This document shows, piece by piece, positions 8,196 to 20,116 of a stretch of 64,000 bases of DNA. The DNA is taken from contig NZ_SJPV01000003.1 in the NCBI RefSeq assembly GCF_007860135.1, positions 62,001 to 126,000 of the forward strand. The letters are read 5' to 3'. Numbering within the stretch: the first letter of the stretch is position 1; each line of letters starts with the position of its first letter. Origin of the DNA: Novipirellula artificiosorum (GTDB taxonomy: Bacteria > Planctomycetota > Planctomycetia > Pirellulales > Pirellulaceae). Position numbers and translations under genes: made by a program. The notes beneath the pieces were generated by a model that saw nothing but the letters and a program-made list of their open reading frames with translations, ran no database searches and was not told where the DNA came from.

Positions 8196-9263
8196 ATGTC
8201 ACTCTCTTCACGCGAGCGAGTTCTTCGCAGCATTCGCCATCAGCCGACTGATTGTGTGGCGGTTGCTCCGTACATGTATGACGTTGCGGTTCCCGTTTCG
8301 GGCGTTTCGCTCTTAGATTTTTACACGATTCCCGAAGCGATGGTCAAAGCTCAATTGGCTTTGCATGACGCATTGGACCAAGACGTCATCGCGATTGGAT
8401 CGGATAACTTTTACATTGCCGAGGGTTTTGGATGCCAAACGACTCGCGACCCCGATGAGCTGCCCGCGCTAACTCAACCGGCGGTGGATTCGTTGGCAGA
8501 CGTTTTCAAGATCGGTCCGCTGGACCCCACGACCGATGGTCGCATGCCTGTGATGATTGAAGCAATCCGTCAAACCCGTCAAGCCGTTGGCGACGCGGTT
8601 GCGATCCGCTCACCGGGCACCGGGCCCTTTGCTTTGGCGTCCTACTTGGTCGGTTCGCAGCAGTGGCTCTACGAAGTCGGAATGTTCGAAGCGGGGATGA
8701 ATGACGAGGCCGAAGCGGGGATTCAACATGCTTTAGAAATCGCCACCGAGTCGCTGATTCGATTTGGCAAAGCATGCTGGGATGCCGGTGCCGACGTGAT
8801 CCATTGTGGTGATTCGCTCTCGTCTTGTGACATGATTTCGCCAAAAACCTACGAGCGATTTGCACTTCCCTACCAGAAGAAGGTGTTTCGGGCCTGGAAG
8901 GATCACGGAATCACGGGAGGGCTTTTGCATATTTGTGGCAACAGCACCAAAGTCTTGGATTTGTATGCGGATAGCGGTGCGGCATTGGTTGAGATTGACA
9001 ACGTCGTTGACTTGTCCGTTGCCAAGCAGAGAATTGGTGACCGCGTGACGATCCAAGGAAATGTCCATACGGTCAACGATTTGCTGCAAGGGAACCCGGA
9101 ATCGATGCGAGCGGCATGCCAGAAGTGCATCAAGGCGGCTGCTGGTGGTGGGGGCTTTATTCTCGGATCCGGCTGCATCGTCCCCCGCAATTCGCCGCTG
9201 GAGAACCTAAAAATGATGGTTCAAGTCGCCCGGGAAACGCGATTCGAAGATCTCGCGCTATGA
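8196..9263 (+). CDS. MtaA/CmuA-type corrinoid methyltransferase (uroporphyrinogen decarboxylase fold)
   Basis: 355 residues of the URO-D (PF01208) superfamily. The zinc thiol-activation set of methylcobamide:thiol methyltransferases is present: the H-x-C motif in LLHICGNS (about 245-252) and a later Cys in GSGCIVPRN (about 325-333). The N-terminus SSRERVLRSIRHQPTD is typical of the family. True HemE lacks this H-x-C pattern and would not be expected beside a corrinoid protein, which follows about 115 bases downstream. The likely role is methyl transfer from the corrinoid protein to a thiol or other acceptor. The acceptor and methyl donor are unknown. Confidence 0.82.
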   Translation: MSLSSRERVLRSIRHQPTDCVAVAPYMYDVAVPVSGVSLLDFYTIPEAMVKAQLALHDALDQDVIAIGSDNFYIAEGFGCQTTRDPDELPALTQPAVDSLADVFKIGPLDPTTDGRMPVMIEAIRQTRQAVGDAVAIRSPGTGPFALASYLVGSQQWLYEVGMFEAGMNDEAEAGIQHALEIATESLIRFGKACWDAGADVIHCGDSLSSCDMISPKTYERFALPYQKKVFRAWKDHGITGGLLHICGNSTKVLDLYADSGAALVEIDNVVDLSVAKQRIGDRVTIQGNVHTVNDLLQGNPESMRAACQKCIKAAAGGGGFILGSGCIVPRNSPLENLKMMVQVARETRFEDLAL

Positions 9264-9378
9264 GTGATACGGCTGCGATTGCGCCCGCATGCCCAGCGAG
9301 CAACAGGCAGTGATCTTGACGCAGGCGACAGGACGACAGAAAATCGGGTTCCCACCTCGAAACATCCCCGGAGCAAAC

Positions 9379-10023
9379 ATGTCAGACAACTCACCGGATC
9401 TCACCAAGCTATTTGACGCTGTGCTCGTTGGCGACGCGAAAGCAGCCCTGGAAATAACCAATGCAGCCCTCGCAGCTGGCGTGGATCCACAGTGTTTGAT
9501 CACCGAACAAATGACCCCCGCGATGGACGAAGTTGGCAAACGCTTCGAAAACCACGAGTACTTCGTTCCGGAACTACTGATTGCCGCTCGAGCGATGAAG
9601 GGGGCCTTAGAAATCGTTCGCCCCCTGCTCGTTGACCGAGGGGTGGAGCCGGTCGGGCGAGTCGTGATCGGAACGGTCAAAGGTGACCTGCATGATATTG
9701 GCAAAGGCTTGGTGGCATCCATGCTAGAAGGGGGTGGCTTCGAAGTCACGGACCTTGGAGTCGATGTGTCGGCGGATACGTTTGTTGAGAAGGCACAGGA
9801 AGTCAACGCCAGTATCATCGCGGTGTCGGCGCTACTAACCACAACGATGACCGGCATGAAAGCGGTCGTCGAAGCGGTGCAAGCCGCGGGGCTTCAGCAG
9901 GCGTGTAAGGTGATCGTCGGCGGGGCACCGGTGACGCAGCAATACGCCGATTCGATCGGAGCGGATGGATACAGCAACAACGCCAGCGCCGCAGTGGCAC
10001 TGGCACGTCAATTGGTTGCTTAG
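9379..10023 (+). CDS. Corrinoid (B12-binding) protein, MtaC/MtbC family
   Basis: 214 residues. An N-terminal four-helix cap (about 1-85, B12-binding_2) precedes a Rossmann-like cobalamin domain. The cobalt-ligand motif D-x-H-x-x-G is seen in KGDLHDIGKGL (about 100-110), followed by the S-x-L motif (VSALLTTTM, about 150) and GGAPV (about 180), which place the cobalamin tail. It would carry the methyl group between a substrate methyltransferase and the upstream MtaA-type enzyme. No MtaB/MttB-type substrate enzyme and no corrinoid reactivase is seen in the window. The start at 9379 agrees with the family N-terminus. Confidence 0.85.
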   Translation: MSDNSPDLTKLFDAVLVGDAKAALEITNAALAAGVDPQCLITEQMTPAMDEVGKRFENHEYFVPELLIAARAMKGALEIVRPLLVDRGVEPVGRVVIGTVKGDLHDIGKGLVASMLEGGGFEVTDLGVDVSADTFVEKAQEVNASIIAVSALLTTTMTGMKAVVEAVQAAGLQQACKVIVGGAPVTQQYADSIGADGYSNNASAAVALARQLVA

Positions 10024-11139
10024 CTATCGCCGCAAATCCAACCCCGAAAAGGGGTCGCTTGGCAAGTCGGACGAGTCGTCGATGAGAGGTGCCACCGCGC
10101 CCGCATTTTCGCTGCGAATTGCGGCACGATACACATCGATCGTGCCGGCACGCAATTGCTCGCCGGCAGGCAACGGAAACCGGCCCAGCCCTTTACCTTG
10201 GTAGTTGACGTCCTCAATCATATTGGGGCTCTTTCCCGTTCGATCGATCGCAATCGATTGCAGACGCCACTGATGAACGGTTAACTCGTAACGTCGCTGT
10301 GGCGCTATCGATACCGCGACTTGATGGGTATCGATCGAGCCATCGAGCCGATAGGTTTCGTACGTATCGATCTTCTCGGCGACCGATTCCCGATTGAAAG
10401 TTTCTGTCACCACTTCTCCCGCAGGGATGCGAACTTGTCGATTGCCCGATCCGTCACGCAAATCCGTAATCGTCACGATCAATTCGCTATTGGATCCATT
10501 GCGAAGTCCAATTGCGACCGGTTCCAGCGGTGGCCCAGGAACAAGGCGTGAATCGACGATCACCGATTGCGGCGCAAACCGGCCTGGCAAGTGCCCGAAA
10601 CCCGGATGCCACGCTGCGGGGGGCGAGGCAATCAAATTGATGCCGCTGGTGTAGTAACCGTAACCAAACCAAGGGGCTGGATAGATGCCTGCGCCCAGCA
10701 AACCAGGCGTATAGATGGGGACGAAGCCCCCGTGATGGAAGCCAGGGTGAAAACCGGGAAGATGACCTGGATGCAGCGGCGGACCAGGGGGCAGATGTTG
10801 ATGCCGCGCAGGCCGAACCACCATCGTACTTCGACGGAAAAACGGCCGCAGATCATCTAAGTCGGCCATCATCATGAATCCATTGCCCGAACGAGGAAAA
10901 CGCAGGACGCGATTCAACGTGGGGTGGAAATAACCGACAAAGCGGCCATCGACCGTATCAAAGGGGCGATCACGTCGGTACCGAAACCGTTGGCCATTGA
11001 GCATCCGAATCTGCATCGTCCCAGACGAGACCGCGATTTTGGCAGCAATCTGACCGTTTGGCTGGACCGCTTCGAAGTCCTGGCCAAATGCGACGCTTGC
11101 AACGAAAACAATAGCCGGAAATAACAAAATGGTTCGCAT
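10024..11139 (-). CDS. Secreted protein of unknown function with Pro/His/Gly-rich centre
   Basis: 371 residues with a signal peptide (MRTILLFPAIVFVASVAFGQ). The N-terminal region is beta-rich (about 20-90). A low-complexity Pro-His-Gly stretch (about 110-195, PPGPPLHPGHLPGFHPGFHHGG) follows, then a beta-rich C-terminal half with ELIVTITDLRDGSGNRQVRIPAGE. No enzyme motif. The His-rich segment could bind metal, but that is speculation. The 3' end abuts the corrinoid gene convergently without a gap. Confidence 0.65.
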   Translation of the reverse strand: MRTILLFPAIVFVASVAFGQDFEAVQPNGQIAAKIAVSSGTMQIRMLNGQRFRYRRDRPFDTVDGRFVGYFHPTLNRVLRFPRSGNGFMMMADLDDLRPFFRRSTMVVRPARHQHLPPGPPLHPGHLPGFHPGFHHGGFVPIYTPGLLGAGIYPAPWFGYGYYTSGINLIASPPAAWHPGFGHLPGRFAPQSVIVDSRLVPGPPLEPVAIGLRNGSNSELIVTITDLRDGSGNRQVRIPAGEVVTETFNRESVAEKIDTYETYRLDGSIDTHQVAVSIAPQRRYELTVHQWRLQSIAIDRTGKSPNMIEDVNYQGKGLGRFPLPAGEQLRAGTIDVYRAAIRSENAGAVAPLIDDSSDLPSDPFSGLDLRR

Positions 11140-11245
11140 GATCGTCTCCCCCCGTTTCCATCATATACCCAGCAAAGGGAAGGGGAGGGGCCGAGGGGCG
11201 ATATTTTTTTGCAATTCGATAGGGCAGAGCAAAGCCGATCGCAGA

Positions 11246-11989
11246 TTATTCTTCGTCGAACATGTCGTCGGTGATGTCTAGATTCGTGCTAACGTTTTGA
11301 ACGTCGTCATGGTCGTCGAGGGCTTCAAGCAGCCGCAGGACGGATTTGGCGACCGAGCCTTCGAGTTCGACCATCGTTTGTGCGATCTGGCTGATGGATG
11401 CCATTTCGGGTTCCAAGCCCGCTGCTTGAAACGCGTCGAGCAACGATGAGTAGGAATCCGGATCGCAAGTCACTTGGATCTTCCCCTCCTCCGATTCGAC
11501 ATCGTCGCCACCATTTTCCAACGCGATCTCGGTAACTTTTTCTTCGCAAACACTTTCGCCGTCAAACACGAACAAGCCTTTGCGATCGAACAGATAGGAG
11601 ACGCAACCGGTATTGCCGATGTTGCCACCAAACTTGCCAAACATGCTGCGCAGTTCAGGCGTGGTGCGATTGCGATTGTCGGTCATCACTTCGCACATCA
11701 CGGCGACACCGCCCGGGCCGTAGCCCTCGTACAGCAGTTCCTCGACTTCACCGCCATCCAGTTCGCCGGTGCCCCGCTTGATGGCCCGCTGGATATTGTC
11801 CTTGGGCATGCTGAGCGCTTTTGCATCATCGATCGCTTTGCGAAGTCGGATGTTCGCGTCGGGATCGCCGCCGCCGGTCTTTGCCGCAACGATGATCGCC
11901 TTACTTAGCTTGCTCCACATCTTTCCGCGTTGGGCATCGACGCGACCTTTTCGATGTTGGATGTTTGCCCATTTTGAGTGACCGGCCAT
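11246..11989 (-). CDS. YebC/PmpR-family protein
   Basis: 247 residues, the standard length. The diagnostic N-terminus MAGHSKWANIQHRKGRVDAQ is intact, as are GGGDPDANIRLRKAI, MPKDNIQRAIKRGTGE and YEGYGPGGVAV. The family has been described as a transcriptional regulator and, more recently, as a ribosome-associated factor easing translation of difficult sequences. It begins 15 bases after the stop of the HhH-GPD/lysine-tail gene, so the two are probably cotranscribed. Confidence 0.93.
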   Translation of the reverse strand: MAGHSKWANIQHRKGRVDAQRGKMWSKLSKAIIVAAKTGGGDPDANIRLRKAIDDAKALSMPKDNIQRAIKRGTGELDGGEVEELLYEGYGPGGVAVMCEVMTDNRNRTTPELRSMFGKFGGNIGNTGCVSYLFDRKGLFVFDGESVCEEKVTEIALENGGDDVESEEGKIQVTCDPDSYSSLLDAFQAAGLEPEMASISQIAQTMVELEGSVAKSVLRLLEALDDHDDVQNVSTNLDITDDMFDEE

Positions 11990-12004
11990 GACTGCTTCGA
12001 CTAT

Positions 12005-13123
12005 CTATCTCGGTTTACGTTTGGTTAATTTACGACTACTCGATTTCTTTGAGCTGGTTTTCGCTACGGACGACGAAGCGCTCTTCGACTTCTTGGATGC
12101 CTTTTTCGCTGTTTTGCTGGGCTCCTCCGGTTTGCTTGCCGCCGTCTTTTTCGGCGTCACTTTTTTCGGTGCCACGTTCTTTTTCGCTGGCGGTGCTTCT
12201 GCCGCCTCGGGCTTCGAAGTCTTCGTCTTCTTTGCGGCTTTCGGGTCGGCCGCTTTCGGACTCGTTGCCTTCGATGCCGCCGTGTCGGCCGGCTTTGCGG
12301 AAGCCTTTTTGTTCGACGGCTTTTTCGGCTTCGCCTTGGCTGCTTTTTCCGCTTCCGCTTGAGCGATTTCCTCCGCCTCGTCCTCTGCGGCCTGAGCTGC
12401 TTTTCGCGCCGCGACCCGTTTCTTGGCGGCCTTCTTTCCCGTGATCCATTCGTCGAGTCGTTTGCTCGATCCTTTGGCTACCTCGTCGACGAGAGCTCGC
12501 GACTTCTTGTCCTTCGTGCTGATGCTGAGCGAGACAGCCGCTTGATGCAACAAATCGGAAAACTCGATGCCCTTGCTCTTCGGGATTGCTCGTTCCAATC
12601 CCGGTACCTTTCCGGCCGCCGCCTCGGTTTGCGAAGCAATTTCGGTAACCATCAAGATCACCATCGCCGAATAGTCAACCGGAATGGAGTGCCCCCCCAA
12701 TCCGTGTTGGACCGTATAGCTGAGCACAAACGGCGTGACACCTGGCATTTTTTCGAACTTGGCAACCGCTTTGCCCAAGTTTTCTTTCTTCAAATGGTCA
12801 ATGTCAAACGTGTAGAACTCCTCAAACACCGACTGCAAATTGCTCTTGATTCGTGTCGCGGCTTTCACCGCATCCGGCAAGCGGGACAACACTTGGGCCA
12901 ATTCGCTGATCGTCGTGACGCGGACTTCATTCCAATCAAAGAAATCCTGCTCACATTTCGCCATGCCCTCATCGGCAAGTTCCGCCGGTGCATCCTGTAA
13001 CAGCGAAGCGTACAACAAATGCTCCAGCAACGGACGCGTAGGTTGAGTCGGCGACGGCGAATAGTGCTTTTTTAATGCAGCGAACAGTTTGTTGATTAAC
13101 GTGGCACGGTTACTAGCAGACAT
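12005..13123 (-). CDS. HhH-GPD-like protein with a histone-H1-like Lys/Ala-rich tail
   Basis: 372 residues in two parts. Residues 1-230 follow the layout of endonuclease III: PLLEHLLYASLLQDAP, a mid helix set with LAQVLSRLPDAVKAATRIKSNL, the hairpin-like KFEKMPGVTPFVLSYTVQHGLGG and IPVDYSAMVI, matching 'LPGVGxKTA...VDTHV'. The Asp is retained, but the catalytic Lys position of the hairpin is not obvious and no C-terminal 4Fe-4S cysteines exist. Residues 232-372 are Lys/Ala/Ser/Pro-rich with KKAAKKRVAARKAAQ and many KK/KP pairs, like histone H1 or bacterial Hc1. Likely a DNA-binding, nucleoid-associated protein; glycosylase activity is doubtful. Confidence 0.6.
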   Translation of the reverse strand: MSASNRATLINKLFAALKKHYSPSPTQPTRPLLEHLLYASLLQDAPAELADEGMAKCEQDFFDWNEVRVTTISELAQVLSRLPDAVKAATRIKSNLQSVFEEFYTFDIDHLKKENLGKAVAKFEKMPGVTPFVLSYTVQHGLGGHSIPVDYSAMVILMVTEIASQTEAAAGKVPGLERAIPKSKGIEFSDLLHQAAVSLSISTKDKKSRALVDEVAKGSSKRLDEWITGKKAAKKRVAARKAAQAAEDEAEEIAQAEAEKAAKAKPKKPSNKKASAKPADTAASKATSPKAADPKAAKKTKTSKPEAAEAPPAKKNVAPKKVTPKKTAASKPEEPSKTAKKASKKSKSASSSVAKTSSKKSSSRKLTKRKPR

Positions 13124-13196
13124 CTTGCAGTATCGATGGGGAAGGAATGGGGTGTTTTAACAATGGTCTCTTGGCACTTCGGCAGGTCTAAAAAAA

Positions 13197-13697
13197 TCAA
13201 AGGTCAGACGACTTCACATCGTGATCGCCGTCGGTCGATCCGTCCATCGTGTCCTCCTGCAACTCCTCCTCATCCTGGGGTTCCCTGTCGTCCTGGGGCT
13301 CCACATCCCCCTGATTTTCCAAGTCGTCCTCGGTGGATCCTGTCTCGCCTTCTTGTTCTTGACGAATCTTGGCTAACAATTCGCCCACGACCAGCGCGTT
13401 GTGAGCCCCCTTGTCGAGCGTGAAGGACAACTTCGGGGTGTACCGAGATTCGATTCGCTTGGCGATTTTACTTTGTAAAAAACCGGCAGAGTTTTCGAGT
13501 CCTCTCAACGCCAGTTGTTGTTGGGCTTCGTTCCCCATCACGCTTACGGCAACCTTCGCTTCTCGCATGTCCGGCGTCACCTGGACTCCGATCACCGTGA
13601 CATCCTTGACTCGCGGATCACGCAATTGGGTCAGAATCGTCGAAGCAACGACTTCGCGAATGGCTTCGGCAGCTTTCAAGAGACGACGAGTGGACAT
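13197..13697 (-). CDS. rbfA: Ribosome-binding factor A
   Basis: 166 residues: an RbfA KH-like domain (about 1-118) with the family's RLLKAAEAIREVVASTIL start, LRDPRVKDVTVIGVQVTPDMREAKVAVSV and a final RYTPKLSFTLDKG. RbfA matures the 5' end of 16S rRNA in the 30S subunit. A strongly acidic tail (about 125-166, Glu/Asp/Gln-rich) is an extension beyond typical RbfA. The start at 13697 is where family similarity begins; a longer frame to 14033 would overlap infB. It lies 242 bases downstream of infB. Confidence 0.9.
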   Translation of the reverse strand: MSTRRLLKAAEAIREVVASTILTQLRDPRVKDVTVIGVQVTPDMREAKVAVSVMGNEAQQQLALRGLENSAGFLQSKIAKRIESRYTPKLSFTLDKGAHNALVVGELLAKIRQEQEGETGSTEDDLENQGDVEPQDDREPQDEEELQEDTMDGSTDGDHDVKSSDL

Positions 13698-13939
13698 GGA
13701 CAGCAGGAAGAAGTTTGAAGGTGGAAGTGTGACAAAAGGAAACGAGTTGCTGCGGGCGGAGTCGGAGAAGATGCTGTCGCTTGCCAGAGCCTTGGCATGC
13801 AGGGCGCCCTTGGGGGCCGTGTCACCATCGGCAGCGTAGACTAGGGCAAGCGTGCCCGAGGCTACGATGAGCCCACTCGGTGCGATCGCTCGCCGTCGCA
13901 CAACGAACGACAGCGAGTCCAATCCGCTGTGTGGGCAAA

Positions 13940-16990
<3,051 letters not shown>

Positions 16991-17590
16991 GGGGTAGGAA
17001 TCCTGTCAGTTTCGTTATGGGAGCCGGTAACGCCGATCGGCCCCGAACGACTGCTGCGTCGGACCAGGATCGGCACGCTTTGCTGTACGATCAACCGTAT
17101 CGCAACGAACAAACGCTGTTCACGCGACGCAGGGTACAGGGGGGTGTCAGTTTTGGCGAATCACACCTAATTGGATGGCAAACCGGCTCGCTTCTTTGTG
17201 ATTGGGGTTACATAAATGACTTCCTCCATCGCCGCAGCCCCACAAAATGTGGCTTTGGAGAGGACCGCGTCGGGGAATGGTTCAATGGTGTAGGGGTTGG
17301 ATGTGGACCGCCGTCGGGTCCCACCTAGATCGATAGGATAGCGAAAAACATGCTTCTCGCAGAGGTCTTCCCCAAAGAATCCGGAACAAAGGGGAAACTT
17401 TCCCCCGAATTCCATCGCTAATGAGCAACGACCGGAGGGCAATCGAGCTGGAAATACGAATAACGTGCCGATTCGCCCGTCCGCCGACGCAATGTTCGGA
17501 CGGGATCGAGGCCGAATCAGCGACGCTACCTCACCTACAAATCGAATGCCAGAGCCTGAACTGCCCACGCGAACGGACGACGCATCCGGC
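16991..17590. other. Intergenic stretch between nusA and infB
   Basis: 600 bases without a supported gene. Bacteria often place an YlxR and an L7Ae-like gene here, but neither is visible. One minus-strand open frame (17167-17673) overlaps the nusA 3' end and has no protein-like features. The stretch may hold the infB promoter. Confidence 0.5.
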
Positions 17591-19021
17591 CTAACTCGTT
17601 CTGGTTGCAGAAGAATCTGGATCGGAAGCATCATCTTGCGGCGTTTCTGCATCAACTGGTTCCGATTCCGCAACCGGTTCCAATTCGCTTTCTAGCGACT
17701 CGGTTGCGGCAACTTCCGGATCAGCAACTTCCGGTTCAGCGACTTCCGGTTCAGCGACTTCCGGTTCAGCGACTTCCGGTTCGGCGACTTCCGGTTCAGC
17801 GATTCCCGACGCCTCGGCCTCACGCATCAAGCGTTCTTTCTCTTTCCGGTTGCGTCGCTCTTCCGCAGCGGCCTTCTCCGCCTCTTCGGCCCTTGCTTCG
17901 GCGGTGTCTACGATTCGCTCGACCTGCTCTTCACTCAATCCGCTCATCTCCATGAACAGATCGGGCTCGATGACGGAAAGGTCATCGTACGACAAGTATC
18001 CTTGCTCGACCAACGATTGAGCAATCTCGTCCGTAATCCCCTCGATCTGACTGAACCCACCGACCGCTCGTTCGATTTGTTCTTCCAGTTCGCCACCGGT
18101 CATGATTTCGATGTCCCATCCGCACAACTTGCTGGCCAAGCGGACATTCTGGCCTCGGCGTCCGATCGCCAACGACAACTGATCTTCTTGGACCAAGACA
18201 ATGGCGCGACCGATCATGTCACAAAGCAACACCTGCTCGACTGCCGCCGGTTGCAATGCGTTGGGGATCATCACTTGCGGATCGTCGCTCCAACGGACCA
18301 CGTCGATATGCTCGCCAGCCAATTCTTCGCGAACGGCCTTGATCCGACTACCACGATAGCCCACACAGACAGCGATCGGATCGATTTGCGTATCCACGCT
18401 GCTGACGGCGACCTTGCTGCGATAGCCAGGCTCGCGGCTAATCGATTTGATTGCGATGACCTCTTCGGCCAACTCCGGAATTTCTTGCTCAAAGAGTGCC
18501 TGAACCAACTGTGGCCGAGTCCGGCTTAGCACGACACGGACGCGGTTTCCGGCCGCCTTGACCTCAAAGACCACTGCGCGCACTCGTTCACCGGCATGCA
18601 GCGACTCCCCCGGGATCTGCTCGCTACGGGGCAGGATCGCTTCGACGTTCCCGAGATTCACCGTCGCGACGCCTCCATCGGCTCGGCCGATGATCCCCGC
18701 GACGATTTGCCCGACTTGCTCACGATACTCGTTCATCAACGTATCGCGTTCGGCCTCTTTAACTTTCTGAATGATGACTTGCTTGGCTGTCTGGGCACCG
18801 ATTCGCCCGATCTGGTCATCACCCAATTCCTCGTCGTCAAGAACAGCTGAAATCCGACCGTTTTCACGATTCAAATGCACCGAGATATTTGCATCCTCGC
18901 CATACTGACGCTTCGCTGCCGTTTGCAGTGCCGACTCGATCGCAGAAAAGACGATCTCGGTGTCAATGTTCTTCTCTCGGTGAAGCGAATCGACGTAACG
19001 GAGGATGTCTTGCGGATTCAT
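17591..19021 (-). CDS. nusA: Transcription termination/antitermination factor NusA
   Basis: 476 residues. The N-terminal RNA-polymerase-binding domain (NPQDILRYVDSLHREKNIDTEIVFSAIESAL) is followed by an S1 domain (about 135-200), KH1 (about 230-285 with VGYRGSRIKAVREEL) and KH2 (IGRRGQNVRLASKLCGW). A helical repeat (about 355-405, IEGITDEIAQSLVEQGYLSYDDL) and a charged coiled segment follow. The tail holds repeated AEPEV units encoded by 15-base tandem repeats. NusA modulates pausing, termination and antitermination. ATG at 19021 begins the family N-terminus; longer frames are spurious. Confidence 0.95.
   Translation of the reverse strand: MNPQDILRYVDSLHREKNIDTEIVFSAIESALQTAAKRQYGEDANISVHLNRENGRISAVLDDEELGDDQIGRIGAQTAKQVIIQKVKEAERDTLMNEYREQVGQIVAGIIGRADGGVATVNLGNVEAILPRSEQIPGESLHAGERVRAVVFEVKAAGNRVRVVLSRTRPQLVQALFEQEIPELAEEVIAIKSISREPGYRSKVAVSSVDTQIDPIAVCVGYRGSRIKAVREELAGEHIDVVRWSDDPQVMIPNALQPAAVEQVLLCDMIGRAIVLVQEDQLSLAIGRRGQNVRLASKLCGWDIEIMTGGELEEQIERAVGGFSQIEGITDEIAQSLVEQGYLSYDDLSVIEPDLFMEMSGLSEEQVERIVDTAEARAEEAEKAAAEERRNRKEKERLMREAEASGIAEPEVAEPEVAEPEVAEPEVAEPEVADPEVAATESLESELEPVAESEPVDAETPQDDASDPDSSATRTS
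17708..17802. repeat. 15-bp tandem repeat in the nusA 3' end
   Basis: About six near-identical 15-base units (core GCGACTTCCGGTTCA on the plus strand) encode repeated EVAEP on the minus strand. Unit number is probably variable between strains. Confidence 0.7.
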
Positions 19022-19087
19022 AGGTAACTGATTGCAATAATGACGTACGGATGGGAAGCGCTTACGGCAAAAACAACGGTGGCGATA

Positions 19088-19119
19088 CAAAAACGGCCCG
19101 GACCTAAAGAAGCCCGGGC
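19088..19119 (-). terminator. Rho-independent terminator upstream of nusA
   Basis: The arms GCCCGG (19096-19101) and CCGGGC (19114-19119) form a GC-rich stem. On the minus strand it is followed by GTTTTTG (complement of 19088-19094). It separates the secreted-protein gene from nusA, which must therefore have its own promoter close to its start or rely on read-through. Confidence 0.6.
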
Positions 19120-19148
19120 ACGTCGAATGCTCGTTATTTGACCTCACC

Positions 19149-19958
19149 TTATCGATATGGCCACGGAGTGTCAACCAAGAACGACGGCCGAATTTGCACC
19201 ATCGTCGTCGCTTTGAACGTTTTTCCGCTGCCTGTCGAGACGCTCGCCGACAACTGGCCATCTTTCGGATACGCCAACTGCCGCTGCCACTTCGGCCGCG
19301 ACAAATCACCACGGGCATAAGGGGAATCACTGACGAACCACCCCAGCGACCGCTGCTGCGACCGCCGAAGCGGCAATTTGACGCGGGCAACGCCATCCTC
19401 ATCCGCAACGAATCTCACCGTCCACTGAATCACCTTCTCGGTGGCCTCGGTCCGAGTCGCCCCCGCATGATCGGTCAAGGTGGGCCGAGGGTGCATTTCG
19501 ATCCGGGCCGTTGCAGGCACGATGACCGCGCGGTCTTGGCGGTCGATCAGCGTCAACTCGACCATCCAACCATCCGGCTGTGCGTCGGAATCAAAATTGG
19601 CGAGCGCCGCAGAGAGATAAACGGACTGTGGATTCAGTTCCGTCGATTGAACGGTTGCCCCTGCCGTCGCGGAATCGATCGAAGTGAAGAACTCCGTAAC
19701 CCCATCAAATTGCAGCGTCGAAAACGCCACATCGCCACCCCCATCGCAATCGAGACAGCGTGCTGGAACAGGATCGGACTGAAGCGTGTGTTCCCAGGCT
19801 GACATCGTGGACCAGGATGATTGTCGTTCGAGCGATTGGCCCGAGACCGCAGGGGGCGCCCCCAGATAGTGGATCAACAACACGGCGATCGCCAACAGAG
19901 CGATCCAAACCGACCGAGGCAGGTCGATGATCTTGGGGGCACAGCAATGGCGTTTCAA
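19149..19958 (-). CDS. Membrane-anchored or exported protein of unknown function
   Basis: 269 residues with one N-terminal hydrophobic segment (about 17-36) after a basic stretch, then an extracytoplasmic region with CLDCDGGG (about 68-75) and beta-rich sequence. No recognised domain. The start codon is TTG; no better in-frame start keeps the basic residues before the hydrophobic segment. It is followed by a terminator and then nusA. Confidence 0.55.
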   Translation of the reverse strand: MKRHCCAPKIIDLPRSVWIALLAIAVLLIHYLGAPPAVSGQSLERQSSWSTMSAWEHTLQSDPVPARCLDCDGGGDVAFSTLQFDGVTEFFTSIDSATAGATVQSTELNPQSVYLSAALANFDSDAQPDGWMVELTLIDRQDRAVIVPATARIEMHPRPTLTDHAGATRTEATEKVIQWTVRFVADEDGVARVKLPLRRSQQRSLGWFVSDSPYARGDLSRPKWQRQLAYPKDGQLSASVSTGSGKTFKATTMVQIRPSFLVDTPWPYR

Positions 19959-20116
19959 GATAAAGCCCTCGGGAAGAAGAGTGGCGCCAGCGAACCGATC
20001 GCGAGGGCGCGACTTCCGATTATACCTGGGGCCAAACCAAATGCTGAAAAAAGCGTGCCGGCCCCCGGAGCGACCAAAAAACGCCGAAACAGGATCGAGA
20101 ACGGCGGCTCACATTA

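Noticed and set aside
8196..9263. Uroporphyrinogen decarboxylase (hemE)
   Set aside because: The H-x-C and later Cys zinc set plus the adjacent corrinoid protein favour an MtaA/CmuA-type methyltransferase.
17167..17673. 168-codon minus-strand frame between nusA and infB
   Set aside because: It overlaps the nusA 3' end, has no start context or domain, and shows no protein-like pattern.
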